Source of the DNA: a virus
Reading direction: 5' to 3' (one strand)
Virus record (IMG/VR): IMGVR_UViG_3300020477_000031
Coordinates: 1-56,349 of that record
Length of the DNA stretch: 56,349 nt
Part shown: positions 1 to 9,171 of the stretch, piece after piece
How positions within the stretch are numbered: position 1 is the stretch's first letter
Layout of the letters: every line of letters begins with the position of its first letter
Position numbers and translations under genes: made by a program
The notes under the pieces: model-generated
Database searches by the model: none
What the model was told of the DNA's origin: nothing
What the model saw: the letters and a program-made list of their open reading frames with translations, nothing else

Positions 1-1
1 G

Positions 2-2392
2 TTATTTGAAGTCAATGAAGCTAATGTTACTAAATCTTTGGCAAAAGCAGCTATTGGTTGGAAGTCACGACCTTATATATTTTTTATAGTAGATAAAAAT
101 GGTAATGAAGTAGTTGGTGGTGAAGCGAAACAAGCAAGAACAGCTTATAATAATATGCATGATATTCTAAAAGACCAACCATATAAAAGAGGTGATTTAG
201 CTATTATTGATAAAAGAAATATGAAAATTATAAATCCAGCAAGCATATGGGGGAGTCAAGGATTTCAAGGATTTAAAAATAAATCAATAATGAAAAAATT
301 GGGTTTGAAAGAAATAGAAGTTCCAATTAAAATTGGCGATACGGTTCTAATGGGTAAGTTTAAAAATAAAAAAGTTGTTATTAAATCTATTGATTGGAAT
401 GAAAAGGGTGATTTGATGATAAATGGAAGGCCGGCATTAAAGTTTAGAATGTTAAAAACGGATGTTGAGGAAGATGTTAATGTTACCAAGAAAAAAGGAA
501 AAGATGGGGGTGATTATCGTGACTATGATGCCGAATCTGATTCTGATTGGGAACAACCTGCTAGAGGTGAAAATTCTAAATATGTCAATCAAAAGAAATT
601 AAAAAAAGAAACTATTGAAGATTTTCTTGTTAAATTTGATATAAAAGATATAATTGATGAAGTTAATAGCACAACATCTACTGGTGGTGCAGCTATCGTG
701 GATGATGGACCAAGTGCATTTGTGGGTGGTATTGGAGGTTATGCTGGTAGAAATAAAAAATTGGCACAACAATTGGGATTTGATGTTGTCAATTATATTT
801 TTGATGTCGATGTGGAAAGTGTACCCCCTACAAAAAATGATTTAGAAAATGATAGGGTAGATTCAGTTTCATATTTTCCTGCAGGTGATGCTAATGTATT
901 GACACCAAATAATCAACAAGATTTGGCTGGATCGAAGGCTATGAAAATTTGGAAAAATTATATAAAAAATGTAGCAACAACAGCTGGTATGAAATTATTA
1001 CAATATATGGATAGTGATGAAGAAAAAATTGCTAAAAAAGATTCCGTAGATTTATTAAAAACACAAAAACAAGATTTAAAAAAAGAAAGTATTTTAACTA
1101 AGGATTGGTGGGGAAAAATAATTAATGAAGAATTAGTTGCAAAAAATGTTTTAAAACCAAGAAGGAAGGAGTTATTACTTATGGGAGGAGCTTATGGTCA
1201 CATGGCACATCCTTTTGATGACAAAGATTTAACTTTTGGTGATTTGAAAAAAATTATCACATTAGGTTTAGGTGGTCAATTAAATAGAGAAGATAATGTT
1301 ACGGAAAAACTTGATGGGCAAAATCTTATGGTTTCTTGGATAGATGGGAAGTTAAGAATAGCAAGAAATAAAGGACATATAAAGAATTTTGGAAAAACAT
1401 CATTAGATGTCAGTGGTATAAAATCAAAATTTGAAGGTAGAGGTGAAATAGCAAACGCATTTAATTTTGCTGTTACAGATTTATCTAAATCTATAAAAGG
1501 TTTATCACAAAAACAAAAAGATAAAATTTTTGATAATGGTAAGAATTGGATGAATTTAGAAGTAATGTGGCCAGCATCAGCAAATGTAATTGATTATGAT
1601 GTTACTCAAATTGTATTTCATGGTGCGTTAAAATATGATGAAAGTGGAAGTGTGATAGGTAGTGTTACAGATAGTGCTAGAATGTTAGCTGGTATGATTC
1701 AACAAATCAATCAACATATTCAGAAAAAATATTCAATAGGAAAACCAGTTGGTTTAACAATCCCAAAACATCAAGATTTCGGTAAAATGAAAAAGAAATT
1801 TTTATCAAGATTACAGAAATTACAATCTAAATTTGGAATGAAAGATAATGATACTTTAGCTTTATATCACCAATATTGGTGGGCTGATTTTATTAAAAAG
1901 AAAAATAAAAAAATAGATTTAAAAGTGTTAAAAGGATTAATAAACAGATGGGCATTTTTTAATAAATCATATTCAATAGGCAATATGAAAAAAGATATAA
2001 AAGATGAGAAGTTTTTACAATGGGCATTGAAATTTGATAAACAAGACCATGCTAGACAAGTAAAGGAAAACATGAAACCTTTTGAAGTTCTTTTCTTTGA
2101 AGTGGGAGCTGAAATATTGAAAAATGTTCAAGGATTCATAGCAGCAAATCCAGATAAATCGGTTCAAAATGTTAAGAAAAAATTATCAGCAGCTATATCA
2201 GATGTAAAGTCCGGTGGTGATTTAAAGAAATTAAATAGGCTGAAGGTTCAGTTAGATAGATTGAATGCTATCGGTGGGTTGGATTCAATAGTTCCTTCAG
2301 AGGGAATTGTGTTTAAATATAAGGGAAACACTTATAAATTTACAGGAGCTTTTGCTCCAGTAAATCAAATAACAGGTTTAATGAGTTTTTAA
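2..2392 (+). CDS. 5'-truncated protein with C-terminal ligase-like nucleotidyltransferase domain
   Basis: The frame is open from base 2, so the gene starts before the window; the first in-window start is TTG at 38, used here for numbering. The C-terminal half carries the covalent nucleotidyltransferase motif set of ATP-dependent DNA/RNA ligases: motif I EKLDGQN with candidate nucleotide-accepting Lys424, an Arg/Lys stretch LRIARNKG just after it, a motif III-like NWMNLEVMW (503-511), motif IV EGIVFKYKG (755-763) and motif V YKFTGAF (766-772) at the extreme C-terminus. Residues 1-410 are not recognised. At over 784 residues it is much longer than T4 RNA ligases, so it is a fusion or a large processed protein. 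Nucleic-acid sealing or nucleotidylation is inferred from the motifs; the substrate is unknown. Confidence 0.75.
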   Translation, partial: LFEVNEANVTKSLAKAAIGWKSRPYIFFIVDKNGNEVVGGEAKQARTAYNNMHDILKDQPYKRGDLAIIDKRNMKIINPASIWGSQGFQGFKNKSIMKKLGLKEIEVPIKIGDTVLMGKFKNKKVVIKSIDWNEKGDLMINGRPALKFRMLKTDVEEDVNVTKKKGKDGGDYRDYDAESDSDWEQPARGENSKYVNQKKLKKETIEDFLVKFDIKDIIDEVNSTTSTGGAAIVDDGPSAFVGGIGGYAGRNKKLAQQLGFDVVNYIFDVDVESVPPTKNDLENDRVDSVSYFPAGDANVLTPNNQQDLAGSKAMKIWKNYIKNVATTAGMKLLQYMDSDEEKIAKKDSVDLLKTQKQDLKKESILTKDWWGKIINEELVAKNVLKPRRKELLLMGGAYGHMAHPFDDKDLTFGDLKKIITLGLGGQLNREDNVTEKLDGQNLMVSWIDGKLRIARNKGHIKNFGKTSLDVSGIKSKFEGRGEIANAFNFAVTDLSKSIKGLSQKQKDKIFDNGKNWMNLEVMWPASANVIDYDVTQIVFHGALKYDESGSVIGSVTDSARMLAGMIQQINQHIQKKYSIGKPVGLTIPKHQDFGKMKKKFLSRLQKLQSKFGMKDNDTLALYHQYWWADFIKKKNKKIDLKVLKGLINRWAFFNKSYSIGNMKKDIKDEKFLQWALKFDKQDHARQVKENMKPFEVLFFEVGAEILKNVQGFIAANPDKSVQNVKKKLSAAISDVKSGGDLKKLNRLKVQLDRLNAIGGLDSIVPSEGIVFKYKGNTYKFTGAFAPVNQITGLMSF

Positions 2393-2394
2393 AC

Positions 2395-2412
2395 TATTTA
2401 TATATATAAATA
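2395..2412 (+). promoter_or_regulatory. Late-promoter-like motif, palindromic
   Basis: TATTTATA followed by TA and then TATAAATA forms a perfect 18-nt palindrome, 28 nt before the ATG at 2423. The left half matches the TATTTATA motif found before nine other genes here. The right half equals the T4 late promoter core TATAAATA in the usual orientation. Confidence 0.45.
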
Positions 2413-2422
2413 AGAGGGTATT

Positions 2423-2929
2423 ATGAGTAGTAAAAGTAGAAATATAGAAAAAGTTAAAAGTATGTTAAAAGGTACTTATGTACCAGAACGTAAAATTCAA
2501 GTGGCTACACATATCGATGAAAATGTGCATGAAGGTAGAAAAATTGGTGAAACATGGGAAGATTCTGATGGTGTAAAATGGGAACAAAAAAATGGTTATA
2601 GGATGAAAGTTTCTAAATTAGCTGATAGAGGTATAGCTGATAAATGTAATACATGTGAATATTATATTATAAAGGAATGGGATAAACAATCTTATAATGG
2701 ATTTGGTAATTGTATGAAATGTCAAATAGATTTTGAATCAAAATTAAAATTATATCCAATTAAATATAATAGTTGGGTTAGATTGATGGAATTAAATAGA
2801 ATGGATTCTATTAATGCTGAATTTGAAAAAATTATATTTGAAAAGAGTGATGAAATAAGTCCATTTGATATGACAATTGTAAATGCAATAGCTAACGAAA
2901 ATAGGAAAGATGGGGGAATTAAATTATGA
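2423..2929 (+). CDS. Small protein with CxxC...CxxC zinc-binding motif
   Basis: 168 residues starting at ATG 2423 after GAGGG. Two CxxC pairs about 26 residues apart (CNTC and CMKC) suggest a single structural zinc site, and the residues between are rich in Lys, Tyr and Asn. The N-terminus is Lys/Arg-rich. The stop overlaps the next start in an ATGA junction, so the two genes are probably translationally coupled. Function is not recognised; a zinc-ribbon nucleic-acid-binding role is only a guess. Confidence 0.65.
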   Translation: MSSKSRNIEKVKSMLKGTYVPERKIQVATHIDENVHEGRKIGETWEDSDGVKWEQKNGYRMKVSKLADRGIADKCNTCEYYIIKEWDKQSYNGFGNCMKCQIDFESKLKLYPIKYNSWVRLMELNRMDSINAEFEKIIFEKSDEISPFDMTIVNAIANENRKDGGIKL

Positions 2930-3105
2930 ATTTAGCAAGTAAAAAATTATTATGTGCAGGTGTATGTTTTTTAGCAGCAACTGCTTTCGTTGTTTTGGGA
3001 AAAGCTGAGTTTCAAGCTTGGGCTGATTTCACTAAATGGATATTTGGTATCTATGCGGCAGGTAATGTTGGTGAACATGCATCTAAAACATTAAGTACTA
3101 AATAG
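2926..3105 (+). CDS. 59-residue membrane protein
   Basis: ATG at 2926 overlaps the previous stop and the TAG is at 3103-3105, directly followed by the next ATG. The product has a hydrophobic segment at about residues 8-24 (LLCAGVCFLAATAFVVLG) and a second moderately hydrophobic stretch WIFGIYAAGNVG. The tight packing on both sides supports a real gene. It resembles small phage inner-membrane proteins in layout; a holin-like role is possible but not shown. Confidence 0.6.
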   Translation: MNLASKKLLCAGVCFLAATAFVVLGKAEFQAWADFTKWIFGIYAAGNVGEHASKTLSTK

Positions 3106-3390
3106 ATGGATCCATATACTAAATATTATGATTTAATTTTAGAATGTGATAATCTCGATGAAGCTAAGAAAAAATGGGTAATTCGCAAAGGTAAGGCTAA
3201 GAAAAAAACATTTTGTCCACCTGGTCAAAAGGAAAAGGCTGGTAGATGTGTTCCGATGAAATCAAAGGAAAGATCTAAGAGAAAAATGAAAGCTAAAAAA
3301 TCTGCTTTAAAGAGAAAAAGTAAGATGACAAGAATAAATAAAAAAAGAAAAAAATCCATGAAAAAAAGAAAATCTCGTGGTTGGAAATAA
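3106..3390 (+). CDS. Lys/Arg-rich small protein, possible DNA-binding internal protein
   Basis: 94 residues. The first 25 residues are acidic/neutral and the remainder is extremely basic, with long runs of Lys and Arg after residue 45. A CPPGQKEKAGRC segment holds its only two cysteines outside the N-terminus. The start codon abuts the previous stop with no gap. Composition suggests nucleic-acid binding, and its location at the edge of the head module fits a basic internal head protein (inference). Confidence 0.6.
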   Translation: MDPYTKYYDLILECDNLDEAKKKWVIRKGKAKKKTFCPPGQKEKAGRCVPMKSKERSKRKMKAKKSALKRKSKMTRINKKRKKSMKKRKSRGWK

Positions 3391-3392
3391 CT

Positions 3393-3848
3393 ATGATTAA
3401 GTTAAAAAATTTAATTAATGATTGGAATGATAAATCATTCGAAAATGCACCAAAAAGATGGAGCTCTAAGTATGGTGAATCCTTAACAGAATTTGAAAAA
3501 ATGGGCGGTAAGGATATTGTAACTGAAGGAAAGAATGAATACGCTTCTATCTACAATATGAAAGAAGAAATGAAAGAGGGTAAGTTTGATCCAAAGAATC
3601 CAAGTATTAATGTACATGGACTTGGTGTATATAGTCTAAAATTATTAGAAAAGGCAATTAAGAGAGATTTGGTAAGTGCTGCTAATGATTTGGGATTTGA
3701 ATCAGGAGCAAAAAATTTGAATTATCATTTATATGGAAAGCATAAACCATTGCAATCTAAAATAAAAGGATTGTGGGAAGTGTATCAACAAATGAATACA
3801 TCTCAGTATAAAAGAGCTGTAACTATGTATAAGAGGAAAAAAAGATGA
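3393..3848 (+). CDS. Tagged small head-module protein
   Basis: The start was taken at ATG 3393, giving MIKLKNLINDW, rather than the in-frame TTG at 3381 inside the preceding gene. The MIKLKxLI beginning is shared with the genes at 11856 and 12323. The remaining 140 residues are helical and charged, with no domain I recognise. The stop overlaps the next ATG. It belongs to the set of short proteins with a common amphipathic N-terminus discussed under findings. Confidence 0.6.
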   Translation: MIKLKNLINDWNDKSFENAPKRWSSKYGESLTEFEKMGGKDIVTEGKNEYASIYNMKEEMKEGKFDPKNPSINVHGLGVYSLKLLEKAIKRDLVSAANDLGFESGAKNLNYHLYGKHKPLQSKIKGLWEVYQQMNTSQYKRAVTMYKRKKR

Positions 3849-4075
3849 AATTAACTAAATCAAAACTTAAAGAAATTATTAAAGAAGAAATTAAATCTAT
3901 GCTTAGTGAAGGATTTGAAATAGGCTCTGAAACTGATAAAATAAAAAAATCACAAATATCTAATCAACTTGGGTATAAGATGGTCGGTGAAGTAGATAAA
4001 CCTACATTCGATTTAAGAAAATCATCACAAAGGGGAGATTCAAAATTTCCAAGTGGTAATTTGAAGGAGAAATAA
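3845..4075 (+). CDS. Tagged small protein, canonical N-terminal tag
   Basis: 76 residues beginning MKLTKSKLKEIIKEEI, one of the clearest copies of the recurring tag. The tag contains an I-K-E tripeptide matching the (L/I)xE recognition of T4-type prohead proteases. The C-terminal part is short and polar (GYKMVGE, SQRGDSKFPSGN) and looks unstructured. It overlaps the gene before it by 4 nt. Proposed role: internal head protein or peptide (inference). Confidence 0.65.
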   Translation: MKLTKSKLKEIIKEEIKSMLSEGFEIGSETDKIKKSQISNQLGYKMVGEVDKPTFDLRKSSQRGDSKFPSGNLKEK

Positions 4076-4077
4076 TC

Positions 4078-4392
4078 ATGAAAGCATTAAAATGGATATT
4101 AGGTATATTAGCTGGTTTAAGTGGTGTAATTGCACTTTTTGCGGGAAACAAAAGTAGTAAAAAGGTAAAACAAATTAAAAATGATATTAAAAGTAATGAA
4201 GAAAAAACTAAAAAAATAGATAAAAAGATTGAAGAATATAAAACTGGACAAGCTGCATTAAAAGAAACACAAAAAAATTATGCAAAAGCGATAAAAGAAA
4301 TGAAAAAGAAAAAAGAATATAAACCTAAAGATGTAGGTGCTAAAGAAGCAGCTGATTTTTTAAAAAAATATTCTAAAAAAGGTAAAAAATGA
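4078..4392 (+). CDS. Membrane-anchored coiled-coil protein
   Basis: 104 residues: an N-terminal transmembrane segment (about residues 4-22, WILGILAGLSGVIALFAG) followed by a Lys/Glu-rich coiled coil to about residue 80 and a basic tail. The topology resembles an inner-membrane spanin (N-in, periplasmic coiled coil), and the next gene encodes another small membrane protein, so an i-spanin/o-spanin pair is possible. No sequence homology is claimed. It could equally be a structural or terminase-associated small protein because the terminase gene follows. Confidence 0.55.
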   Translation: MKALKWILGILAGLSGVIALFAGNKSSKKVKQIKNDIKSNEEKTKKIDKKIEEYKTGQAALKETQKNYAKAIKEMKKKKEYKPKDVGAKEAADFLKKYSKKGKK

Positions 4393-4775
4393 TTAAAAAA
4401 ATAGTATCAACTATATTAATAATATCTTTAATTACTGCACAAATACCATGTGATGGTCATTGTTTTTCTGATGAAGAAGTTCAATCGTTAAGAAATTCAA
4501 TATTGACATTGGAAAATTCAGATAGTTTGAATACAGAAATTATCGAAAAATTAGAAAAACAAATATATATGTATATACAATATCAAACGAATGATAGTGT
4601 TATGATTTCTTTATATGAGGAAAAAATTGATTTGTTAGAAAAAAGAGTAGATTTATACAAAGATTTGACAAAAGAAGTTAAACCAAAATGGTACGAAAAT
4701 AAATATCTTTGGTTTGGATATGGTGTAATCAGTATAATTTTACCAACATGGGTGTTAGGCAATGTCACAAAGTAA
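4389..4775 (+). CDS. Exported/membrane coiled-coil protein
   Basis: 128 residues with an N-terminal signal-like hydrophobic segment (about residues 4-18), cysteines at about 21 and 25, a heptad-like central helix (about 30-95) and a second hydrophobic segment near the C-terminus (about 107-123). The cysteines follow AQIP, which is not a good lipobox. The 3' end overlaps the terminase start by 14 nt. It may be the partner of the preceding membrane protein; function unknown. Confidence 0.55.
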   Translation: MIKKIVSTILIISLITAQIPCDGHCFSDEEVQSLRNSILTLENSDSLNTEIIEKLEKQIYMYIQYQTNDSVMISLYEEKIDLLEKRVDLYKDLTKEVKPKWYENKYLWFGYGVISIILPTWVLGNVTK

Positions 4776-6378
4776 ATTAAAACAAGCGATTAAACGAGAA
4801 TATATAGAGTGTGTACAAAATCCAATACACTTTATGAGAAAATATTGCACAATTCAACATCCCAAAGAAGGTAAAATAAAATTCGATTTATATGATTTCC
4901 AAGAAAAATGCTTAACAGAATTTACAAATAATAGATATAACATAATTCTTAAATCAAGGCAATTAGGTATATCAACTCTTTCAGCTGGATATGCATTATG
5001 GACAATGTTATTTCACAATGATAAAAATATTCTTGTGATTGCTACTGGTAAAGATGTGGCAAAAAATCTTGTTACTAAAGTACGTGTGATGTATGATGGT
5101 TTACCTACTTGGTTAAAAACCAATACGGAAGAAATAAACAAATTATCTATACGATTTACAAATGGTTCACAAATTAAAGCAATCGCTTCTAATGAATCAG
5201 CTGGTCGTTCTGAAGCATTATCACTTTTAATAATTGATGAAGCTGCGTTTATTGATAAGGTAGATGTAATATGGACTGCGGCGCAACAAACACTAGCAAC
5301 TGGTGGTGATTCAATAGTTCTTTCTACACCCAATGGTGTGGGTAATTGGTTTCACAAACAATGGGTTGGGGCAGAAGATGGAACGAATGAATTTAATACT
5401 ATAAGATTACATTGGACCAATCATCCAGATAGAGATCAAGATTGGAGAGATGAACAAGATAAGGTATTAGGTCCATCACAAGCGGCACAAGAATGTGATG
5501 CTGACTTCCTAACTTCTGGACAATCAGTTGTTGATCCAGCCATATTACAATGGTATAAAGATACTATGGTTTCCAAACCTGTTTTGGAAGAAGGTATCGA
5601 TAGGAATTTGTGGATATGGGAACAACCAAATTATACTAAAGATTATATAGTGGTTGCTGATGTGGCTCGTGGTGATGGTAAAGATTATTCAGCTACACAA
5701 GTGTTTGAAGTGGAAAATATGGAACAGGTTGCCGAATATAAAGGACAATTATCTACAACTGATTATGGTCATTTTTTGATAGATTTAGCGACTAGATATA
5801 ATGATGCTTTATTGGTGGTGGAAAATAATAATATTGGGTGGGCTACATTACAAACTATTATTGATAGAGGATACAAAAATTTATTTTATCAATCAAAAGA
5901 TATGCAGTATGTTGATACTGAAAATCAAATAAACAATAAGTATAGATCTCAAGATAGAAGTATGGTAGTTGGTTTTTCAACAACATTGAAAACAAGGCCA
6001 CTTATTATAGCTAAGATGGAAGAATATACAAGAGAAAAAATGGTTAAATTACATTCAAATAGACTTTTGGATGAATTATTCGTTTTTATTTATAAAACTG
6101 GTGTATCTCAATCTAAAGCGGAAGCAATGGATGGATATAATGATGATTTGGTTATGTCATACTCTATAGCTCTATGGATAAGAGATACAGCGTTGAGGTT
6201 ACAAAAAGACAAGAACGATCAACAAAGATTTATGATGGATGCTATGTTAGATAACAATGGTAATAAGGATTACACTGCAGGATTTAGTGTCGGTAATAAT
6301 AATAAACCTAAATCAAATCCATACGAAGTGGAACTCAGTGATGGTGAAAAAGAAGATTTAAGATGGCTCATAAGGTAA
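4762..6378 (+). CDS. 17: Terminase large subunit (gp17-like)
   Basis: The ATP-driven DNA-packaging motor and headful nuclease, 538 residues. The N-terminal ATPase has a Walker A region KSRQLGIST (64-72) and Walker B LLIIDEAAF with Asp159/Glu160; an ATPase coupling-type STP motif follows at 188-190. The C-terminal RNase H-fold nuclease has VVADVARGDGKD with Asp300 and Asp308, a central Glu in VVENNN, and a distal YNDDLVMS. The usual GKS/GKT lysine of Walker A is replaced (GIS) and Lys64 precedes the loop. No small terminase was recognised nearby. Identity is well supported by motif order and by the portal gene immediately downstream. Confidence 0.95.
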   Translation: MSQSKLKQAIKREYIECVQNPIHFMRKYCTIQHPKEGKIKFDLYDFQEKCLTEFTNNRYNIILKSRQLGISTLSAGYALWTMLFHNDKNILVIATGKDVAKNLVTKVRVMYDGLPTWLKTNTEEINKLSIRFTNGSQIKAIASNESAGRSEALSLLIIDEAAFIDKVDVIWTAAQQTLATGGDSIVLSTPNGVGNWFHKQWVGAEDGTNEFNTIRLHWTNHPDRDQDWRDEQDKVLGPSQAAQECDADFLTSGQSVVDPAILQWYKDTMVSKPVLEEGIDRNLWIWEQPNYTKDYIVVADVARGDGKDYSATQVFEVENMEQVAEYKGQLSTTDYGHFLIDLATRYNDALLVVENNNIGWATLQTIIDRGYKNLFYQSKDMQYVDTENQINNKYRSQDRSMVVGFSTTLKTRPLIIAKMEEYTREKMVKLHSNRLLDELFVFIYKTGVSQSKAEAMDGYNDDLVMSYSIALWIRDTALRLQKDKNDQQRFMMDAMLDNNGNKDYTAGFSVGNNNKPKSNPYEVELSDGEKEDLRWLIR

Positions 6379-6410
6379 AAGGTTATAATTTAATTAAATA
6401 AGGGGAAATA

Positions 6411-8180
6411 ATGGCTGATAATATTTTTAATAGATTGGGAAATTTATTCCAATCAAATATTATTCTTAGAAAAAGAGATGATGATAAATTAGTTGTAAAA
6501 GATTTGAATTTATCACAAATCGGCTTGACTAATAATATGGTGGATAGATTCAATAGATTGATGAAATCTTCTTATCATGGAGGATCCTATGCTAAGACAC
6601 AACAAGCTACTTATATTATGCAGAGACATGAATTATTCAGAGATTATGAATTGATGGATAATGATCCTATTATATCTTCGGCTTTAGATGTTTATGCTGA
6701 TGAATCTACAGTAGATAATGTGTCAGGTGAAATATTAAATATTAAAACTGAAAATAGAAAGTTATATGAAATATTACATAATTTGTTTTATGATATATTA
6801 AACATAGAATTTAATTTATGGTCTTGGATACGGAATTTAAGTAAATATGGAGATTTCTTTTTACAACTTGATATAGTAGATAAATATGGTGTTGTAAATA
6901 TTAAACCATTATCTGCTTACGATGTTGAAAGATTGGAAGATCATGATGAAATGAACCCTAACTTAATTCAATTTGTTTTATATGGTGATAGCAAAGAATT
7001 GAAAGAATCATATGAAGTTGCACACTTCAGGATGTTATCTGATGCTAATTATTTACCTTATGGTAAATCTATGATAGAAGGTGCTAGAAGAGTATTTAAA
7101 CAATTAACTCTTATGGAAGATGCTATGTTGATTCATAGAATTATGAGAGCTCCAGAAAAAAGAATATTCAAAGTAGACATTGGAAATATACCACCCAATG
7201 AAGTTGAAAACTTCATGAATAAAATGATAAATAAAATGAAAAAAACACCTGTTATTGATAATAAGACTGGTGAATATAATTTAAGGTATAATATACAATC
7301 TGTAACTGAAGATTTCTTTTTACCTGTTCGTGGTGGTGATAGTGGAACATCAATAGATACATTACAAGGATTGTCTAATGATGGTCAAATAGATGATATA
7401 GAATATTTAAGAAATAAACTTATGGCAGCTTTAAGAATACCAAAAGCATTTCTTGGATATGAAGAAGGTGTTGGAAGTAAAGCAACACTTGCAGCAGAAG
7501 ATGTTAGATTCGCGAGAACTATTGAAAGAGTACAAAAGATTATTTGTTCTGAATTAGAAAAAATTGCAATTGTTCATTTATATACACAAGGATTTGATGA
7601 TAAAGAACTTTTAAATTTTGAATTGGAATTAACAAACCCGTCAATGATTCATATGCAGGAAAAACTTGAATTGTTAACACAACAAGTTGATGTGGCTAAT
7701 AATATTATTGAAAATAAAATATTATCTCGTGAATGGATATATGAAAATTTATTTGAATTTAATAAACATGAAAAACATAGTGTTAAAGCACAAATAATTG
7801 AAGATCAAAAAGATAAATTTAGATATTCACAAATAGAAATGGAAGGTAATGATCCAGCAAAATCTGGTGAAAAGGTTGATACTGAAGGTGATTCTATGCA
7901 AGAAGGTGACTGGGGAGGTTCTGAAAAAGATCCTGCTAAATTTGATATTAATCCTCATGGTGCCAATAAGGAAGATTTAAAAAAGGCTACATCTTATGAT
8001 AGAGAACGATATGGTAAAAGAGATTTTAAACATGGAAGTCCATTACATCCTGGTAAAGGAGCTACTTTAATGAAGTCCGAATCCAGATTTAGTGGTATTT
8101 TAGGTGATTTGAAAAAGAAATATGATAAGAAGATTAAATCTGCTAGTATTTTAAATGAAGAATCATTAATTGATGATTAA
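6411..8180 (+). CDS. 20: Portal vertex protein (gp20-like)
   Basis: 589 residues starting at ATG 6411 after AGGGGAAA. It forms the dodecameric ring at the special vertex through which DNA enters and leaves and to which the neck attaches. Characteristic segments include the early NDPIISSALDVYADE, the central VAHFRMLSDANYLPYGKS and IHRIMRAPEKRIFKVD, and the KLMAALRIPKAFLGYEEG-type segment before the long C-terminal helices. The C-terminal 120 residues are polar and low-complexity. Its order terminase-portal-protease is the T4-like head order. Confidence 0.93.
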   Translation: MADNIFNRLGNLFQSNIILRKRDDDKLVVKDLNLSQIGLTNNMVDRFNRLMKSSYHGGSYAKTQQATYIMQRHELFRDYELMDNDPIISSALDVYADESTVDNVSGEILNIKTENRKLYEILHNLFYDILNIEFNLWSWIRNLSKYGDFFLQLDIVDKYGVVNIKPLSAYDVERLEDHDEMNPNLIQFVLYGDSKELKESYEVAHFRMLSDANYLPYGKSMIEGARRVFKQLTLMEDAMLIHRIMRAPEKRIFKVDIGNIPPNEVENFMNKMINKMKKTPVIDNKTGEYNLRYNIQSVTEDFFLPVRGGDSGTSIDTLQGLSNDGQIDDIEYLRNKLMAALRIPKAFLGYEEGVGSKATLAAEDVRFARTIERVQKIICSELEKIAIVHLYTQGFDDKELLNFELELTNPSMIHMQEKLELLTQQVDVANNIIENKILSREWIYENLFEFNKHEKHSVKAQIIEDQKDKFRYSQIEMEGNDPAKSGEKVDTEGDSMQEGDWGGSEKDPAKFDINPHGANKEDLKKATSYDRERYGKRDFKHGSPLHPGKGATLMKSESRFSGILGDLKKKYDKKIKSASILNEESLIDD

Positions 8181-8239
8181 TTTTTTAAATAATAATAATA
8201 TAAATAGTGATAAAATCAAATTATTTAATAAAACAATTA

Positions 8240-8251
8240 TATTTATATATG
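8240..8251 (+). promoter_or_regulatory. Late-promoter-like motif
   Basis: TATTTATATATG, 47 nt before the ATG at 8287, in the 106-nt A+T-only gap after the portal gene. It matches the recurring TATTTATA-RTG element. Confidence 0.55.
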
Positions 8252-8286
8252 AAAAATTGTATTTACAAGTATTGGAGATATAAATT

Positions 8287-9171
8287 ATGAGAAAAAAGAT
8301 AAAACATTCTAAATTAAAAAATACTGCTATAATTTTTGAGTGCTTGGTTAGACAAATTACAGCGGATATTTTTGAAAAAAAGAATGGGAGTAAAGCTGCT
8401 AATATAATAAAGAAATTCTTTAACGAAAATACTGAATTGGGTAAAGAATTGGCTTTATATAATGTATTATCCAATGCAAAATTTAAATCGGATAAAAAAG
8501 CTGATTTTTTAATAACAGAATCTATAAAAGATTATAAATCTATAGTAAAATCTAAATTAAAAAAAGAAAAATATAATTTAATAAATGAAATTAATAGAAA
8601 TTATAATATAGATAAATTATTGTCTTCCAAAATAGATGAATATAAGGTTTATGCATCAATTTATAAATTATTTGAATATGGTGAATCATTGAAACCAAAT
8701 GATAAGACCGAAATATATTTTAATATATTGGAAAATATAACTACCAATAATAAATTAAATAATTTAAAAATGAAAGAAATGATTTCTTCCAAAAAAACTT
8801 CTGATGTGATGAATGATTCTGATTTAAGGATTTTAACATACAAAACATTATTAGAAAAATTTAATGATAAATATTCTAGTTTAAATTCAAATCAAAGACA
8901 ATTATTGAGAGCTTATATCAATAATATAAGCAATTTAAATTCATTGAAGGAATATATACAAAAAAGGATACCAAATTTAAAAGAAAATTTAAAGAAACAT
9001 TTAAAAACTGTTGATAATAAAATTGTTAAGATAAAATTAAATGAATCTATTAATATATTATCTGGTTTATGTAAATCTAATAAAAGTTCTGTCAATGATA
9101 AGACAGTCATAACTATGTTAAGATATTATGAACTTTTAAAAGAGTTGAAATTACATGAAAATAAGAAATAA
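8287..9171 (+). CDS. Conserved-looking helical head-module protein, unknown function
   Basis: 294 residues beginning MRKKIKHSKLKNTAIIF after GGAGAT. Strongly Lys/Asn/Leu-rich and predicted almost entirely helical, with no cysteine pattern, membrane segment or catalytic motif. It lies between portal and protease where T4 has small prohead genes, and it overlaps the next gene by 17 nt. A prohead-core or head-vertex role is inferred from position only. The Asn/Lys/Ile bias reflects the A+T-rich genome. Confidence 0.65.
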   Translation: MRKKIKHSKLKNTAIIFECLVRQITADIFEKKNGSKAANIIKKFFNENTELGKELALYNVLSNAKFKSDKKADFLITESIKDYKSIVKSKLKKEKYNLINEINRNYNIDKLLSSKIDEYKVYASIYKLFEYGESLKPNDKTEIYFNILENITTNNKLNNLKMKEMISSKKTSDVMNDSDLRILTYKTLLEKFNDKYSSLNSNQRQLLRAYINNISNLNSLKEYIQKRIPNLKENLKKHLKTVDNKIVKIKLNESINILSGLCKSNKSSVNDKTVITMLRYYELLKELKLHENKK

